64,000 nucleotides of DNA, from NCBI GenBank assembly GCA_031178005.1, contig JAPSJV010000002.1:1-64000 (forward strand), given 5' to 3'. Numbering within the stretch: position 1 is the first letter of the stretch; each line of letters begins with the position of its first letter. Below the pieces are notes generated by a model that did not search any database, had not been told where the DNA came from, and worked only from the letters and a program-made list of their open reading frames with translations. This document shows positions 34,415 through 45,034 of the stretch, in pieces. Source of the DNA: Pseudarthrobacter sp. GTDB lineage: Bacteria; Actinomycetota; Actinomycetes; Actinomycetales; Micrococcaceae. Made by a program: the position numbers and the translations under genes.

Positions 34415-35272
34415 TTAGGAAATAAGTTCCCGGGTCCAGATGGCCAGTGCGGTGGCGAGCTGTATCGGTGCGTCGAGCTGAATGAGATGCCCCGCGTCGG
34501 GAATGTGCACGAGTGTGGATCCCGGCATGGCGGCATGAAGGCGCCCCGCCCGGTCGGAGGGGATCCAGATGTCTTCAGCACCCCAAATGATACGGACAGG
34601 TTCTGTCAGGGTGTTGTAGAGAGGTTGGATCTCGTCGGTGTACCGTTCGTCCGCTTGGGCAATCTGCCGGTAGAAGGCTGGCTGACCTTCTGGTCCGGTC
34701 CAGGGCATTGTTAGCTTGTCTATTGCTGCGGGGGTGAGCCCTTTATGGCTGGCTCCCGCAATGTAGGCCCTGACCACCCCTTCGTGTACAGCGGCAGGGA
34801 GCTGGGCGAAAACGTCGGCGTGTTCCTTCACGAGGCGAAAGAAGGGGGAACCCCAGGGCGAGAGGGCGACGACGTCCACAAGACAGAGTGAGCTGTATTT
34901 GGCTCCGTGCAGAAGCCGTGCGCGGAGCGCCACAGCTCCACCGAAGTCGTGGGCAATGACGTGCGGAGCGTCGAGCCTCCACACCTTCAGGAGATGAGCG
35001 AACAGCTCACCCTGAATGCCAAGGTCCACATCATGCTCCGGCTCCTTTGAGGACGATCCGTAGCCCGGCATGTCCCAGAGGTAGATAGTGAACCGGGAAG
35101 CCAACGCGTCCGCGTACGGGCTCCACAGCCAGGACGACCACGGAGTGCCATGCAGGAAAACCAATGCAGGCCCCGAACCGAACGTGTCCCAGGCAATGCG
35201 GCGCCCTCTCCAAACAAGGCCACGGGTTAGATCGGAAAGACTCACAAAACCATCATGCCAGCGCAAACACAC
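34415..35272 (-). CDS. Alpha/beta hydrolase, haloalkane dehalogenase/epoxide hydrolase-like
   Basis: 285 residues. HGTPWSSWLW oxyanion region, nucleophile elbow AHDFGGA with Asp in place of Ser, acid Asp in WGAEDIWIP and His in DAGHLIQLD. An Asp nucleophile is the mark of dehalogenases and epoxide hydrolases, so an ester hydrolase is less likely. GTG starts at 35272 and 35245 are both possible. It stands alone, 78 bases from the acetyltransferase. Confidence 0.82.
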   Translation of the reverse strand: MCLRWHDGFVSLSDLTRGLVWRGRRIAWDTFGSGPALVFLHGTPWSSWLWSPYADALASRFTIYLWDMPGYGSSSKEPEHDVDLGIQGELFAHLLKVWRLDAPHVIAHDFGGAVALRARLLHGAKYSSLCLVDVVALSPWGSPFFRLVKEHADVFAQLPAAVHEGVVRAYIAGASHKGLTPAAIDKLTMPWTGPEGQPAFYRQIAQADERYTDEIQPLYNTLTEPVRIIWGAEDIWIPSDRAGRLHAAMPGSTLVHIPDAGHLIQLDAPIQLATALAIWTRELIS

Positions 35273-35468
35273 GAGAACCGCCTAGCGGGGCGAATGTGGT
35301 GGCGCCACCTCCTTTGGGTAGCCACGACCCTGCAACGGCCTTGGAAGGACCACCGCCGGAGTTCCCATGCAGAGAAAGTACAGGGAATACACCAGATCGG
35401 AGATCAAGACTCACTAAATCCAGCAAAAGCCGCCGGGTGGTTGCCTGCGGCTACTCCAGGTAACCCTC
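35273..35468. other. Upstream part of a 324-bp gap without a gene
   Basis: No convincing frame. The only structure seen is a perfect 12-bp palindrome GGTGGCGCCACC (35298-35309). The promoter and operator for the glyoxylate operon begin at 35469. Confidence 0.4.
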
Positions 35469-35534
35469 TTGACTCACCCACCCCTCCTTCCCTACACTTT
35501 TCATAAAGCAGAATTTAGATTCCACAAAGCGGAA
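35469..35534 (+). promoter_or_regulatory. Glyoxylate operon promoter with IclR-type operator
   Basis: TTGACT (35469-35474) and TACACT (35493-35498), 18-bp spacing. Just downstream lie AAAGCAGAA (35505-35513) and AAAGCGGAA (35526-35534), 21 bases apart, the second inside the near-palindrome TTCCAC-AAA-GCGGAA. Position and symmetry suit an IclR/AllR-type repressor, probably the one encoded at 58920. Confidence 0.55.
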
Positions 35535-35596
35535 ATGGCAGAGTAGCCGAAGAAGCCAGGAACCTGGATCCAAAGCCCTCCCCGGAAGGACCTACG

Positions 35597-36397
35597 ATGA
35601 CGTACACAGTGAACTGCTCCATCCTCTTGACGGAGCTGCCCCTGCTCGAGCGCCCGGCCGCCGCAAAGGCCGCCGGCTTTGACGCCGTCGAGTTCTGGTG
35701 GCCGTTCGCCACCTCCGTCCCCACGGATGCCGAAACCACCGAGTTTGAGAACGCCATCAAGGATGCGGGCGTCCAGCTCACCGGCCTGAACTTCAACGCC
35801 GGCAACATGCCCGGCGGCGACCGCGGCCTGGTTTCCTGGCCGGAACGCTCCAGCGAATTCCAGGACAACATCGACGTTGTTGCCGGCATCGGTGAGCGCC
35901 TGGGATGCAAGGCTTTCAACGCCCTCTACGGCAACCGGATCGACGGCGAATCCGCTGAGAAGCAGGACGCCATCGGCGCAGAAAACCTCGCCACTGCAGC
36001 ACAGGGCATCGCCCGCATCGGCGGCACCGTCCTCCTCGAACCGGTCAGCGGCGCCCCCAAGTACCCGCTGCTCACCGCACAGGATGCGCTGGACGTCATC
36101 AAGCGCGTCAAGGACGAAGCCGGCGTAGACAACGTCAAGCTGCTCGCCGATTTCTACCACCTGGCAGTCAATGGCGGCGACGTTGCAGCCGTCATCGAAA
36201 ACCATGCCAAGGACTTCGGCCACATCCAGATCGCGGACAACCCCGGCCGCGGCGCCCCCGGCACCGGCAACCTGCCGCTCGGCGAATGGATCGCCCGCAG
36301 CCGCGAGCTCGGCTACACCGGCTACATCGGCCTCGAATACAAGGAACCGCAGGAATCGGCCTTCAGCTGGGCCATCCGCCAGCGCGTCGCCCAGTAA
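35597..36397 (+). CDS. hyi: Hydroxypyruvate isomerase
   Basis: 266 residues of the Hyi/xylose-isomerase-like TIM barrel: MTYTVNCSILLTELPLLERP, GFDAVEFWWPF, GLNFNAGNMPGGDRGL, LLEPVSGAPKYPLL, LLADFYHLAVNGGD and HIQIADNPGRGAPGTG. It interconverts hydroxypyruvate and tartronate semialdehyde next to Gcl and the reductase. The start has GGAAGGA seven bases upstream. First gene of the operon. Confidence 0.93.
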   Translation: MTYTVNCSILLTELPLLERPAAAKAAGFDAVEFWWPFATSVPTDAETTEFENAIKDAGVQLTGLNFNAGNMPGGDRGLVSWPERSSEFQDNIDVVAGIGERLGCKAFNALYGNRIDGESAEKQDAIGAENLATAAQGIARIGGTVLLEPVSGAPKYPLLTAQDALDVIKRVKDEAGVDNVKLLADFYHLAVNGGDVAAVIENHAKDFGHIQIADNPGRGAPGTGNLPLGEWIARSRELGYTGYIGLEYKEPQESAFSWAIRQRVAQ

Positions 36398-36400
36398 CCC

Positions 36401-36504
36401 GGTTTCGACAAGCTCAACCACCGGTAATCAAGCCTGCCGAGATCGGTTTCGACAAGCTCAACCACCAGACCACAGGGCCTTGGTTTCGACAGGCTCAACC
36501 ACCG
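36401..36504. repeat. REP-like palindromic element, three copies
   Basis: The core CGACAAGCTCAACCACC appears twice in the same direction with preceding GGTTT (copies starting 36401 and 36445) and once with one change (36482). A degenerate inverted copy lies between the first two. It fills the hyi-glxR gap. The same family recurs at 37412 and 58861. Confidence 0.75.
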
Positions 36505-36529
36505 ACTTTTTAGAGAAACGAGAACCATC

Positions 36530-37408
36530 ATGAGCAACGTTGCAGTTATCGGCCTCGGAATCATGGGCCTGCCCATGGCCATCAACCTCGTCAAGGCCGG
36601 CCATACCGTTACCGGCTTCAACCGCAGCCAGGACAAGATCGACAAGCTCGTCACCGAAGGCGGCAAGGGTGCCACCAGCATCGCCGACGCCGTAAAAGAC
36701 GCCGACGTCGTCATCACCATGGTCCCGGACTCCCCCGATGTTGAGGGCGTAGTCTCCGGCCCCGACGGCGTCTTCGCCAACGCCAAAAAGGGCACCTTGT
36801 GGATTGACGCGTCCAGCATCCGCCCGGACGTCGCCAAGCGCCTCTCCGAAGAAGCCGTTGAAGCCGGCATCCGCCCGCTGGACGCCCCGGTCTCCGGCGG
36901 CGAGCAGGGCGCCATCGACGCCGTCCTCTCCATCATGGTCGGCGGCGAAAAGGCAGACTTCGACGCCGCGCAGGACGTCCTGAACGCAGTGGGCAAGACC
37001 ATCGTCCACGTCGGCCCCTCCGGCTCCGGCCAGACCGTCAAAGCTGCAAACCAGCTGATCGTCGCCGTCAACATCGAAGTCCTCGGCGAAGCAATCGCCT
37101 TCCTCGAGGCCTACGGCGTAGACACCGACGCCGCCCTCAAGGTCCTCGGCGGCGGGCTCGCCGGCTCAAAGGTACTGGAGCAGAAGGGCCAGAAGATGCT
37201 GGACCGCAACTTCGACCCCGGCTTCCGCCTCGCCCTCCACCACAAGGACCTGGGCATCGTCACCTCCGCCGCCCGCGAAGCCAACGTCGCCGTCCCCCTC
37301 GGCGCCGTCGTTGCACAGCTGGTCGCCGCCACCGTCAACCAGGGCGACGGCGCACTGGACCACTCCGGACTCTTCAAGCAGGTCCTGCAGCTCAGCGGCC
37401 GCGAGTAA
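36530..37408 (+). CDS. glxR: 2-hydroxy-3-oxopropionate (tartronate semialdehyde) reductase
   Basis: 292 residues of the beta-hydroxyacid dehydrogenase family: VIGLGIMGLPMAINLVKAGH nucleotide fold, VTMVPDSPDVE-type loop, DAPVSGGEQGA substrate motif, and the catalytic Lys in GQTVKAANQ. It reduces tartronate semialdehyde from Gcl to D-glycerate with NAD(P)H. Confidence 0.93.
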   Translation: MSNVAVIGLGIMGLPMAINLVKAGHTVTGFNRSQDKIDKLVTEGGKGATSIADAVKDADVVITMVPDSPDVEGVVSGPDGVFANAKKGTLWIDASSIRPDVAKRLSEEAVEAGIRPLDAPVSGGEQGAIDAVLSIMVGGEKADFDAAQDVLNAVGKTIVHVGPSGSGQTVKAANQLIVAVNIEVLGEAIAFLEAYGVDTDAALKVLGGGLAGSKVLEQKGQKMLDRNFDPGFRLALHHKDLGIVTSAAREANVAVPLGAVVAQLVAATVNQGDGALDHSGLFKQVLQLSGRE

Positions 37409-37411
37409 CCG

Positions 37412-37522
37412 GGTTTCGACAAGCTCAACCACCGGTGATTGAGCTTGTCGGAATCGCGGTTTCGGGTCTCGACAGGCTCGACCACCAGCAACACCACCGG
37501 GTCTCGACAAGCTCGACCACCG
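37412..37522. repeat. REP-like palindromic element, inverted pair plus two copies
   Basis: CGACAAGCTCAA (37417-37428) and its complement TTGAGCTTGTCG (37439-37450) form a hairpin around CCACCGGTGA, followed by two more direct copies ending in CGACCACC. It fills the glxR-gcl gap and belongs to the family at 36401. Confidence 0.75.
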
Positions 37523-37553
37523 CTAGACCACCAAAACTTTTTAGGAGCACACA

Positions 37554-39332
<1,779 letters not shown>

Positions 39333-39360
39333 TACCCAAGAAACCAAAGGAGGCACCGGA

Positions 39361-40557
39361 ATGCGGATAGTCATAGCTCCGGACAAGTTCAAGGGCTCGC
39401 TCTCCGCCCCGGACGTTGCCCGGCACCTCGCCAACGGGCTGCACGCCGCGTGCGGCAGCTCGTTGGAAATCACGGAGATCCCGGTAGCCGACGGCGGCGA
39501 GGGCACCCTCGACGCCGCCGTCGGCTCCGGATTCACCCGCCGCAGCACCATGGCCGCCGGCCCGGACGGCAGCCCGATCCGCGCCGAGTATGCCGTCCGC
39601 GGCCACGAAGCAGTGATCGAAATGGCTGCGGCCTCCGGGCTGGACCTCCTCTCACCTGACGTCCTGGTCAACGGAAAACCAGGTTCGACGGCGGCACTGA
39701 CCTCCACGAGCCTGGGCACCGGACAGCTGATCCGCTCAGCCCTGGACGCCGGCCGCCGGCACATCACCCTGGGTGTGGGCGGCAGTGCCAACACCGACGG
39801 CGGTGCCGGGCTCCTCCAGGGCCTCGGGGCCAGGTTCCTCGACGCCGATGGGGACGAGCTCCCCCTCGGCGGAGCGGCACTGGCCCGGTTGGACCGGATA
39901 GATTTCAGCGGACTGGACCTCCGCCTGGACGAGGCCCGCTTTGTGCTGGCCTCGGACGTAGATAATTCCCTTCTGGGGGCAGAAGGCGCCGCAGCGGTGT
40001 TTGGCCCCCAGAAGGGTGCCAACCCTGAGGACGTGGCCGTCCTCGACGCAGCACTGGCCCGTTTTGTGGAAGTCCTCGCCGCTGAGTTCGGCCCTGTTGG
40101 GCCGGACAACCGGGCCTTCCGCGCCGCCAACGCGCCGGGAGCCGGGGCAGCCGGCGGGGTGGGCTTCGCCGCGATCGCGGTTCTGGCAGCGAGCCGGAAA
40201 CCCGGGATCGACGTCGTACTTGAATTCACCAAGCTTGCCGAACGGATTGCCGGCGCTGACCTGGTGATCACCGGCGAAGGCAGCCTGGACGAACAAAGCC
40301 TGCTGGGCAAAACCCCCATGGGCGTAGCCCGGGCTGCAGGAGCGGCGGGCATCCCCGTCGTCGCTGTCTGCGGGCGGACCACGCTCACCCGCGACCAGCA
40401 GGAACAATCAGGTTTCCGAAGCGTCCATGCGCTTACGGACCGAGAGAGCAATATAGATACATGCATAGCCGAAGCAGGCAGGCTGCTTGAAGAATTAGGT
40501 CAACACATTGGCGTGAACCTGGTTGCGGCTGATCCGAAGGAGCCCCTTAATGTCTAA
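39361..40557 (+). CDS. Glycerate kinase
   Basis: 398 residues of the GlxK/GarK family: [67 protein letters not shown] and [15 protein letters not shown]. It phosphorylates glycerate and feeds it into glycolysis, closing the glyoxylate route. AAAGGAGG precedes the start. It overlaps the allantoinase start by eight bases. Confidence 0.93.
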   Translation: MRIVIAPDKFKGSLSAPDVARHLANGLHAACGSSLEITEIPVADGGEGTLDAAVGSGFTRRSTMAAGPDGSPIRAEYAVRGHEAVIEMAAASGLDLLSPDVLVNGKPGSTAALTSTSLGTGQLIRSALDAGRRHITLGVGGSANTDGGAGLLQGLGARFLDADGDELPLGGAALARLDRIDFSGLDLRLDEARFVLASDVDNSLLGAEGAAAVFGPQKGANPEDVAVLDAALARFVEVLAAEFGPVGPDNRAFRAANAPGAGAAGGVGFAAIAVLAASRKPGIDVVLEFTKLAERIAGADLVITGEGSLDEQSLLGKTPMGVARAAGAAGIPVVAVCGRTTLTRDQQEQSGFRSVHALTDRESNIDTCIAEAGRLLEELGQHIGVNLVAADPKEPLNV

Positions 40558-41893
40558 CGAAGTATTCGATCTGGTCATCCGTGGCCAGCGCATCCTCACC
40601 ACCGCCGGCATCGCACCGCGCGAAGTGGGCGTCCGCAACGGCAAGATCGTTGCACTGGAACCGCTGGGCAACGGCCTCACCGGCACCGAAACCATTGAAC
40701 TGGCTGACGATGAAACCCTCATCCCCGGCCTGGTGGACACCCACGTCCACGTCAACGAGCCCGGCCGCACGGAATGGGAAGGCTTCGCCTCGGCCACCCG
40801 CGCCGCTGCCGCCGGCGGTGTCACCACCATCATCGACATGCCCCTGAACTCCATCCCGCCCACCACCACCGTGGAAGGCCTCAAGCTCAAGCGCGAGGTG
40901 GCCGAGGACCAGGCGTTTGTGGACGTTGGATTCTGGGGCGGTGCGGTGCCCGGCAACAAGGCGGACCTGCGCCCGCTGCATGACGAAGGCGTCTTCGGCT
41001 TCAAGTGCTTCCTGCTGCACTCCGGTGTGGATGAATTCCCGCACCTTGACGCGGACGAGATGGAAGAGGACATGCGCGAGCTGAAGTCCTTCGACTCCCT
41101 CATGATCGTCCACGCTGAGGACTCCCACGCGATCGACCGCGCCCCGCATCCCGGCGGCGACCAGTACTCCACGTTCCTCGCCTCCCGCCCCCGCGGCGCC
41201 GAGAACAAGGCGATCGCCGAGGTCATCGAACGCTCCCGCTGGACCGGTGCGCGTGCGCACATCCTCCACCTGTCGTCGTCGGACGCCCTGCCCATGATCG
41301 CGTCGGCAAAGCGCGACGGCGTCAACCTCACCGTGGAGACGTGCCCGCACTACCTCACGCTGATGGCCGAGGAAATCCCGGACGGCGCAACGGCGTACAA
41401 GTGCTGCCCGCCCATCCGTGAAGCCTCCAACCGCGAACTGCTGTGGAAAGGCCTCGAGGACGGCACCATCGACTGCATCGTCTCGGACCATTCCCCCTCC
41501 ACCCTGGACCTGAAGGACCTGGAGAACGGCGACTTCGCCGTGGCCTGGGGCGGCGTTTCCTCGCTGCAGCTTGGCCTGTCCCTGATCTGGACCGAAGCCC
41601 GCACCCGCGGTATTTCCCTGGAACAGGTTGTTGCCTGGATGTCCGCGAAGCCCGCAGCATTGGCCCGGCTCACCAACAAGGGCCAGCTTGCCCTGGGTTA
41701 CGACGCCGACTTTGCCGTGTTCGCGGCGGATGACGCGTTTGTGGTGGACGTGTCCAAGCTCAAGCACAAGAACCCCATCACCCCCTACGACGGCAAGGCG
41801 CTCTCCGGCGTTGTCCGTAAGACGTACCTGCGCGGCGAAGTGGTGGACGGACAGACCGCTACCGGCAAGCTCCTGCGGCGCGGCGGAGTGTAG
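40550..41893 (+). CDS. allB: Allantoinase
   Basis: 447 residues of the cyclic amidohydrolase family: [18 protein letters not shown] metal ligands, [14 protein letters not shown], the carboxylated Lys in [30 protein letters not shown] and CIVSDHSPS. Hydrolyses allantoin to allantoate; the pathway later yields glyoxylate for Gcl. GAAGGAG lies before the start at 40550. Other ureide enzymes are not in the window. Confidence 0.93.
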   Translation: MSNEVFDLVIRGQRILTTAGIAPREVGVRNGKIVALEPLGNGLTGTETIELADDETLIPGLVDTHVHVNEPGRTEWEGFASATRAAAAGGVTTIIDMPLNSIPPTTTVEGLKLKREVAEDQAFVDVGFWGGAVPGNKADLRPLHDEGVFGFKCFLLHSGVDEFPHLDADEMEEDMRELKSFDSLMIVHAEDSHAIDRAPHPGGDQYSTFLASRPRGAENKAIAEVIERSRWTGARAHILHLSSSDALPMIASAKRDGVNLTVETCPHYLTLMAEEIPDGATAYKCCPPIREASNRELLWKGLEDGTIDCIVSDHSPSTLDLKDLENGDFAVAWGGVSSLQLGLSLIWTEARTRGISLEQVVAWMSAKPAALARLTNKGQLALGYDADFAVFAADDAFVVDVSKLKHKNPITPYDGKALSGVVRKTYLRGEVVDGQTATGKLLRRGGV

Positions 41894-41902
41894 GGCCGAA
41901 CC

Positions 41903-42346
41903 ATGCAACATGCCTTTTCGTATCGCGAGCCGGCACTCCAGCCATTGACCCCACCCGTCCTGGCTGCTGTGCCCAACCCGGCTCCTGCCGCCCCGCGGCT
42001 GGAAACCGAGCGTCTCGAGCATGCCAGCACCGTGGCCGTGGATCTTTCCTGTGACGAGGTCCTGCTGGACGGAAAGCGGGTGCCGCTGACCGACGTCGAG
42101 ACCGTCATCATCCGCTACCTCGTGCAGAACTGTTCACGTATGGTGGAAAGGGAGGAACTGCGGGCGCACCTGGAATCGCTGAACTTCCCCGGCACCACTG
42201 TCCGGTCCATTGATGTTTACGTGGGCCGGATCCGGCGGAAGATCGGCAACGCACGGCACGCCATCGCCACTGTCCGGGGAGGCGGCTACCAGTTCGTCCC
42301 CGGGCCACGCGCAACTGTCCGCGGCCCTGCGGAATACGCCATTTGA
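41903..42346 (+). CDS. Stand-alone winged-helix (OmpR/PhoB C-terminal) protein
   Basis: 147 residues. Residues about 1-40 are Pro/Ala-rich and without a fold. The rest is a complete PhoB-type DNA-binding domain: DLSCDEVLLDGKRVPLTDVE, REELRAHLESLNFPGTT, SIDVYVGRIRRKIG and IATVRGGGYQFVP. The receiver domain is absent, so it cannot be a standard response regulator. It follows allB by nine bases. Its target is unknown. Confidence 0.75.
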   Translation: MQHAFSYREPALQPLTPPVLAAVPNPAPAAPRLETERLEHASTVAVDLSCDEVLLDGKRVPLTDVETVIIRYLVQNCSRMVEREELRAHLESLNFPGTTVRSIDVYVGRIRRKIGNARHAIATVRGGGYQFVPGPRATVRGPAEYAI

Positions 42347-42413
42347 ACAGTTGCTTATGCCTGGTGACTGGTTACGCGCCGGCACTACTGCTTAAACCCA
42401 TCAAGGAGCAATC

Positions 42414-42920
42414 ATGACCCCGTCTTCACACGCCGGACTGACCGTTTCGGCACTGAACTCACGGCTGCAGCCCGGCGCCACCGCACCGGACTTCACCCTG
42501 CCGGACGCCTCCGGAAACCCCGTTTCGCTGTCCTCCTACCGGGGCAAGAACGTCATCGTGTACTTCTACCCGAAGGCCGCAACCCCCGGCTGCACCACCG
42601 AGGCCTGCGACTTCCGTGACAACCTGGCCTCCCTGCAGGGCAAGGGCTATGAAGTGCTGGGCATCTCCCCCGACGCCCCGGAGGCACTCACCGAGTTCAC
42701 CGGCGACAACGCCCTGAACTTCCCGCTGCTCTCCGACCAGGATCACGCCGTCGCACTGGCATACGGCGCCTGGGGCGAAAAGCTGATCCAGGGCGAGGTC
42801 CGCGAGGGCGTTATCCGCTCCACCGTGGTGCTCGACGCCGACGGCAAGGTCAAGCTGGCACAGTACGCCGTGGACGCTGCCGGCCACGTGGCTGCGCTGC
42901 GGGAGCAGCTGGGCCTCTAA
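42414..42920 (+). CDS. bcp: Thioredoxin-dependent peroxiredoxin, Bcp/PrxQ type
   Basis: 168 residues. Peroxidatic Cys60 and resolving Cys65 in TPGCTTEACDFRD, the spacing of two-Cys PrxQ, and APDFTLPDASG at the N-terminus. It reduces hydrogen peroxide and organic peroxides. AAGGAG lies nine bases before the start. A long hairpin follows. Confidence 0.95.
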   Translation: MTPSSHAGLTVSALNSRLQPGATAPDFTLPDASGNPVSLSSYRGKNVIVYFYPKAATPGCTTEACDFRDNLASLQGKGYEVLGISPDAPEALTEFTGDNALNFPLLSDQDHAVALAYGAWGEKLIQGEVREGVIRSTVVLDADGKVKLAQYAVDAAGHVAALREQLGL

Positions 42921-42930
42921 CCCTCACCCA

Positions 42931-42988
42931 AGCAGGTCGCATTTGTTGCCCTTATAGCTGTTCACAAGGGCAACAAATGCGGCCTGCT
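42931..42988 (+). terminator. Long hairpin after bcp, member of a repeated palindrome family
   Basis: 23-base arms with one mismatch (AGCAGGTCGCATTTG..., 42931-42953 and 42966-42988) and a 12-base loop, followed by TTTTGCTTT. Placed ten bases after bcp, it should act as a terminator. Most of its arm sequence recurs in the palindrome at 51306. Confidence 0.75.
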
Positions 42989-43050
42989 TTTGCTTTAACG
43001 GGGGCGCGGGAGGCCACAAAGGGAAGTTCGACGGCGGTCTCCCGTAGACT

Positions 43051-43118
43051 GGTCTCTGGAAATTGGTGAGCCGGGAAGTCTGGTCGGCACAGTCCTTTGT
43101 CGACCCAAAGAGTCAGGA
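43051..43118 (+). ncRNA. Structured leader before nhaA, candidate ion-responsive element
   Basis: A -10-like TAGACT (43045-43050) would give a leader of about 70 bases. It contains GGTCGGCA/TGTCGACC (43082-43089, 43098-43105), an 8-bp hairpin with one G-U pair, and GTGAGCC...GGCAC. TCCT in the hairpin loop (43093-43096) could pair with the ribosome site AGGA (43115-43118). Structured RNAs before nhaA genes, including lithium/sodium riboswitch classes, are known elsewhere; membership is not shown here. Confidence 0.45.
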
Positions 43119-43124
43119 TTCCTT

Positions 43125-44468
43125 ATGTCCAAGACCCCTTCCACCGGCCGCTCCACCGTTCTCGGTCGCGGCAGCTACTCAGAAGCACTCCGAATAAGCG
43201 CCATTCTCCGCAAGGAGACCGTAGGCGGCGCACTGCTGGTTGCGGCCGCCGTCATCGCCATCATCTGGGCCAACTCGCCCTGGGCTGAAAGCTACTTCGG
43301 CCTCCGCGACTTCAAAATCGGCTACGAGCCCTGGCACTTGAACCTGAGCCTGGGAACCTGGGCAGCGGACGGCCTCCTGGCGATCTTCTTCTTCCTGGTG
43401 GGGCTGGAACTCAAGCGCGAGTTTGTGGCCGGTGACCTCCGCCAGTTCAGCAAATCCGTGGTTCCCATTGCGGCCGCCGTGGGCGGCGTTGTGGTTCCGG
43501 CGCTGATCTATGTTGTGATCAACCTGTCGAACCCGGACGCCATCCGCGGCTGGGCCATTCCCACCGCCACGGACATCGCCTTCGCGGTAGCCGTTCTGGC
43601 GATCATCGGCTCGCACCTCCCCAGCGCACTGCGGATCTTCCTGCTGACCTTGGCCGTAGTTGACGACCTGATCGCCATCCTCATCATTGCCATCTTCTAC
43701 ACCGACCACATCGAGCCCATCCCGCTGCTCCTGGCCCTCATCCCGCTCGGACTTTACGCATTGCTGGCCCAGAAACACCGCCACTTCTTCGGCACCAAGC
43801 CTGCCGCCGCCTGGCTGATCCTGCTCCCCCTCGGGATGGTCACGTGGGCACTGGTCCACGCATCCGGTATCCACGCCACTGTCGCCGGTGTGCTGCTGGG
43901 CTTCGCCATTCCGGTCCTCCGGTCCAAGGCAAGCGGTGGACCGGACGCCGGCCCCGGCCTGGCTGAGATCTTCGAGCACCGCTTCCGGCCCATCTCCGCC
44001 GGCGTTGCCGTGCCGCTGTTCGCCTTCTTCTCCGCCGGCGTGGCCGTCGGCGGCGGCGCCGGACTTCTCGAAGCGCTGACGGACCCTGTCGCTCTGGGCA
44101 TTATTGTTGCGCTGGTGGCGGGCAAGCCGATCGGAATCCTGGGCACCACCTGGCTGCTGACCAAAATCACCCGCGCACAACTGGACTCGTCATTGCGCTG
44201 GATCGATATCTTCGGGGTGGCGCTGTTGGCCGGCATCGGCTTTACCGTGTCGCTGCTGGTGGCCGAGCTCAGCTTCGGGCACGGCACCATCCAGGACGAT
44301 CACGCCAAGGTGGGCATCCTGGCTGCATCCCTGATCGCCGCCGTGCTCGCCTCCATTGTGCTTACCGCCCGTAACCGTATCTACCGGTTGGCTGAGGCGG
44401 AGGAGCGGGTGGATGCGGACCAGGACGGCATCCCGGACGTGTACCAGGAAGACCAGCAGAACCGCTAG
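43125..44468 (+). CDS. nhaA: Na+/H+ antiporter NhaA
   Basis: 447 residues, about twelve membrane segments. It has the ion-site aspartates in [13 protein letters not shown] and [12 protein letters not shown], and [17 protein letters not shown] and [13 protein letters not shown] segments. It exchanges sodium (or lithium) for protons. A C-terminal hydrophilic tail with [14 protein letters not shown] is longer than in E. coli and resembles a calcium-loop motif. AGGA lies six bases before the start. Confidence 0.95.
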   Translation: MSKTPSTGRSTVLGRGSYSEALRISAILRKETVGGALLVAAAVIAIIWANSPWAESYFGLRDFKIGYEPWHLNLSLGTWAADGLLAIFFFLVGLELKREFVAGDLRQFSKSVVPIAAAVGGVVVPALIYVVINLSNPDAIRGWAIPTATDIAFAVAVLAIIGSHLPSALRIFLLTLAVVDDLIAILIIAIFYTDHIEPIPLLLALIPLGLYALLAQKHRHFFGTKPAAAWLILLPLGMVTWALVHASGIHATVAGVLLGFAIPVLRSKASGGPDAGPGLAEIFEHRFRPISAGVAVPLFAFFSAGVAVGGGAGLLEALTDPVALGIIVALVAGKPIGILGTTWLLTKITRAQLDSSLRWIDIFGVALLAGIGFTVSLLVAELSFGHGTIQDDHAKVGILAASLIAAVLASIVLTARNRIYRLAEAEERVDADQDGIPDVYQEDQQNR

Positions 44469-44494
44469 CGCCGCGGCGCCTTGCGGACAGGAAA

Positions 44495-44535
44495 AGGGCC
44501 ACGCCCCGGGATGCTGTTTCCCGGCGCGTGGCCCT
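44495..44535. terminator. Bidirectional terminator between nhaA and the GlsB-like gene
   Basis: AGGGCCACGC (44495-44504) and GCGTGGCCCT (44526-44535) pair perfectly, with an inner CCGGG/CCCGG stem. It lies between converging genes. Confidence 0.75.
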
Positions 44536-44554
44536 CTTCCTTGCTACGCGAAGG

Positions 44555-44815
44555 CTATGCGCGCTTCTTGTTCAGCATGCCGTAGACCAGCAGGACAATC
44601 AGCGAACCGCCGATTGCCAGGAGCCAGGTCTGGATGGAGAAAAAGTCCTGCAGGCCGGTTTTGAAGATAAGGCTGCCCAACCACCCGCCCAGGAATGCGC
44701 CGACGACGCCCAGCAGCAGAGTGATGAACCAGCCACCGCCCTGCTTGCCCGGGAGGATCAGCTTGGCGATTGCGCCGGCAATTAGGCCGAGGATGAGAAA
44801 AGCGAAGAATCCCAT
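44555..44815 (-). CDS. GlsB/YeaQ/YmgE-family stress membrane protein
   Basis: 86 residues of the transglycosylase-associated family: GFFAFLILGLIAGAIAKLILPGKQGGGW, then three more hydrophobic segments and the KKRA end. Small general-stress membrane protein of unknown mechanism. GAAAG lies about ten bases before the ATG. Confidence 0.9.
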   Translation of the reverse strand: MGFFAFLILGLIAGAIAKLILPGKQGGGWFITLLLGVVGAFLGGWLGSLIFKTGLQDFFSIQTWLLAIGGSLIVLLVYGMLNKKRA

Positions 44816-44943
44816 GTGAGGTCAACTTTCTATAGATGTAGCTGGCACTGTTGAAAGGGGCATGTCCAGCCCGCTCCTCCGTGTAGACGCGGCCGCAGCC
44901 CCATTCGTCACGGTCGGATCCGAGTGTTCTGCGTCACGCGCCA

Positions 44944-44985
44944 AAAAGGGATGAAGCCCGGGAACTCCCGGACTCCATCCCTTTT
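44944..44985. terminator. Intrinsic terminator after the CHRD gene
   Basis: AAAAGGGATG (44944-44953) and CATCCCTTTT (44976-44985) pair perfectly around an inner CCGGG/CCCGG stem. On the minus strand a T-run follows, so it ends the CHRD gene and perhaps transcripts from the other side. Confidence 0.8.
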
Positions 44986-45034
44986 GCCGTCAGATCAGGT
45001 GAGAGCCGACGTCGGCCTTCCGTCTGTCGTGTGC

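Noticed and set aside
43051..43124. Calling the nhaA leader a cobalamin riboswitch because of GAGTCAGGAT
   Set aside because: The B12-box and the core GGTGNAA pattern are absent and the leader is far too short.
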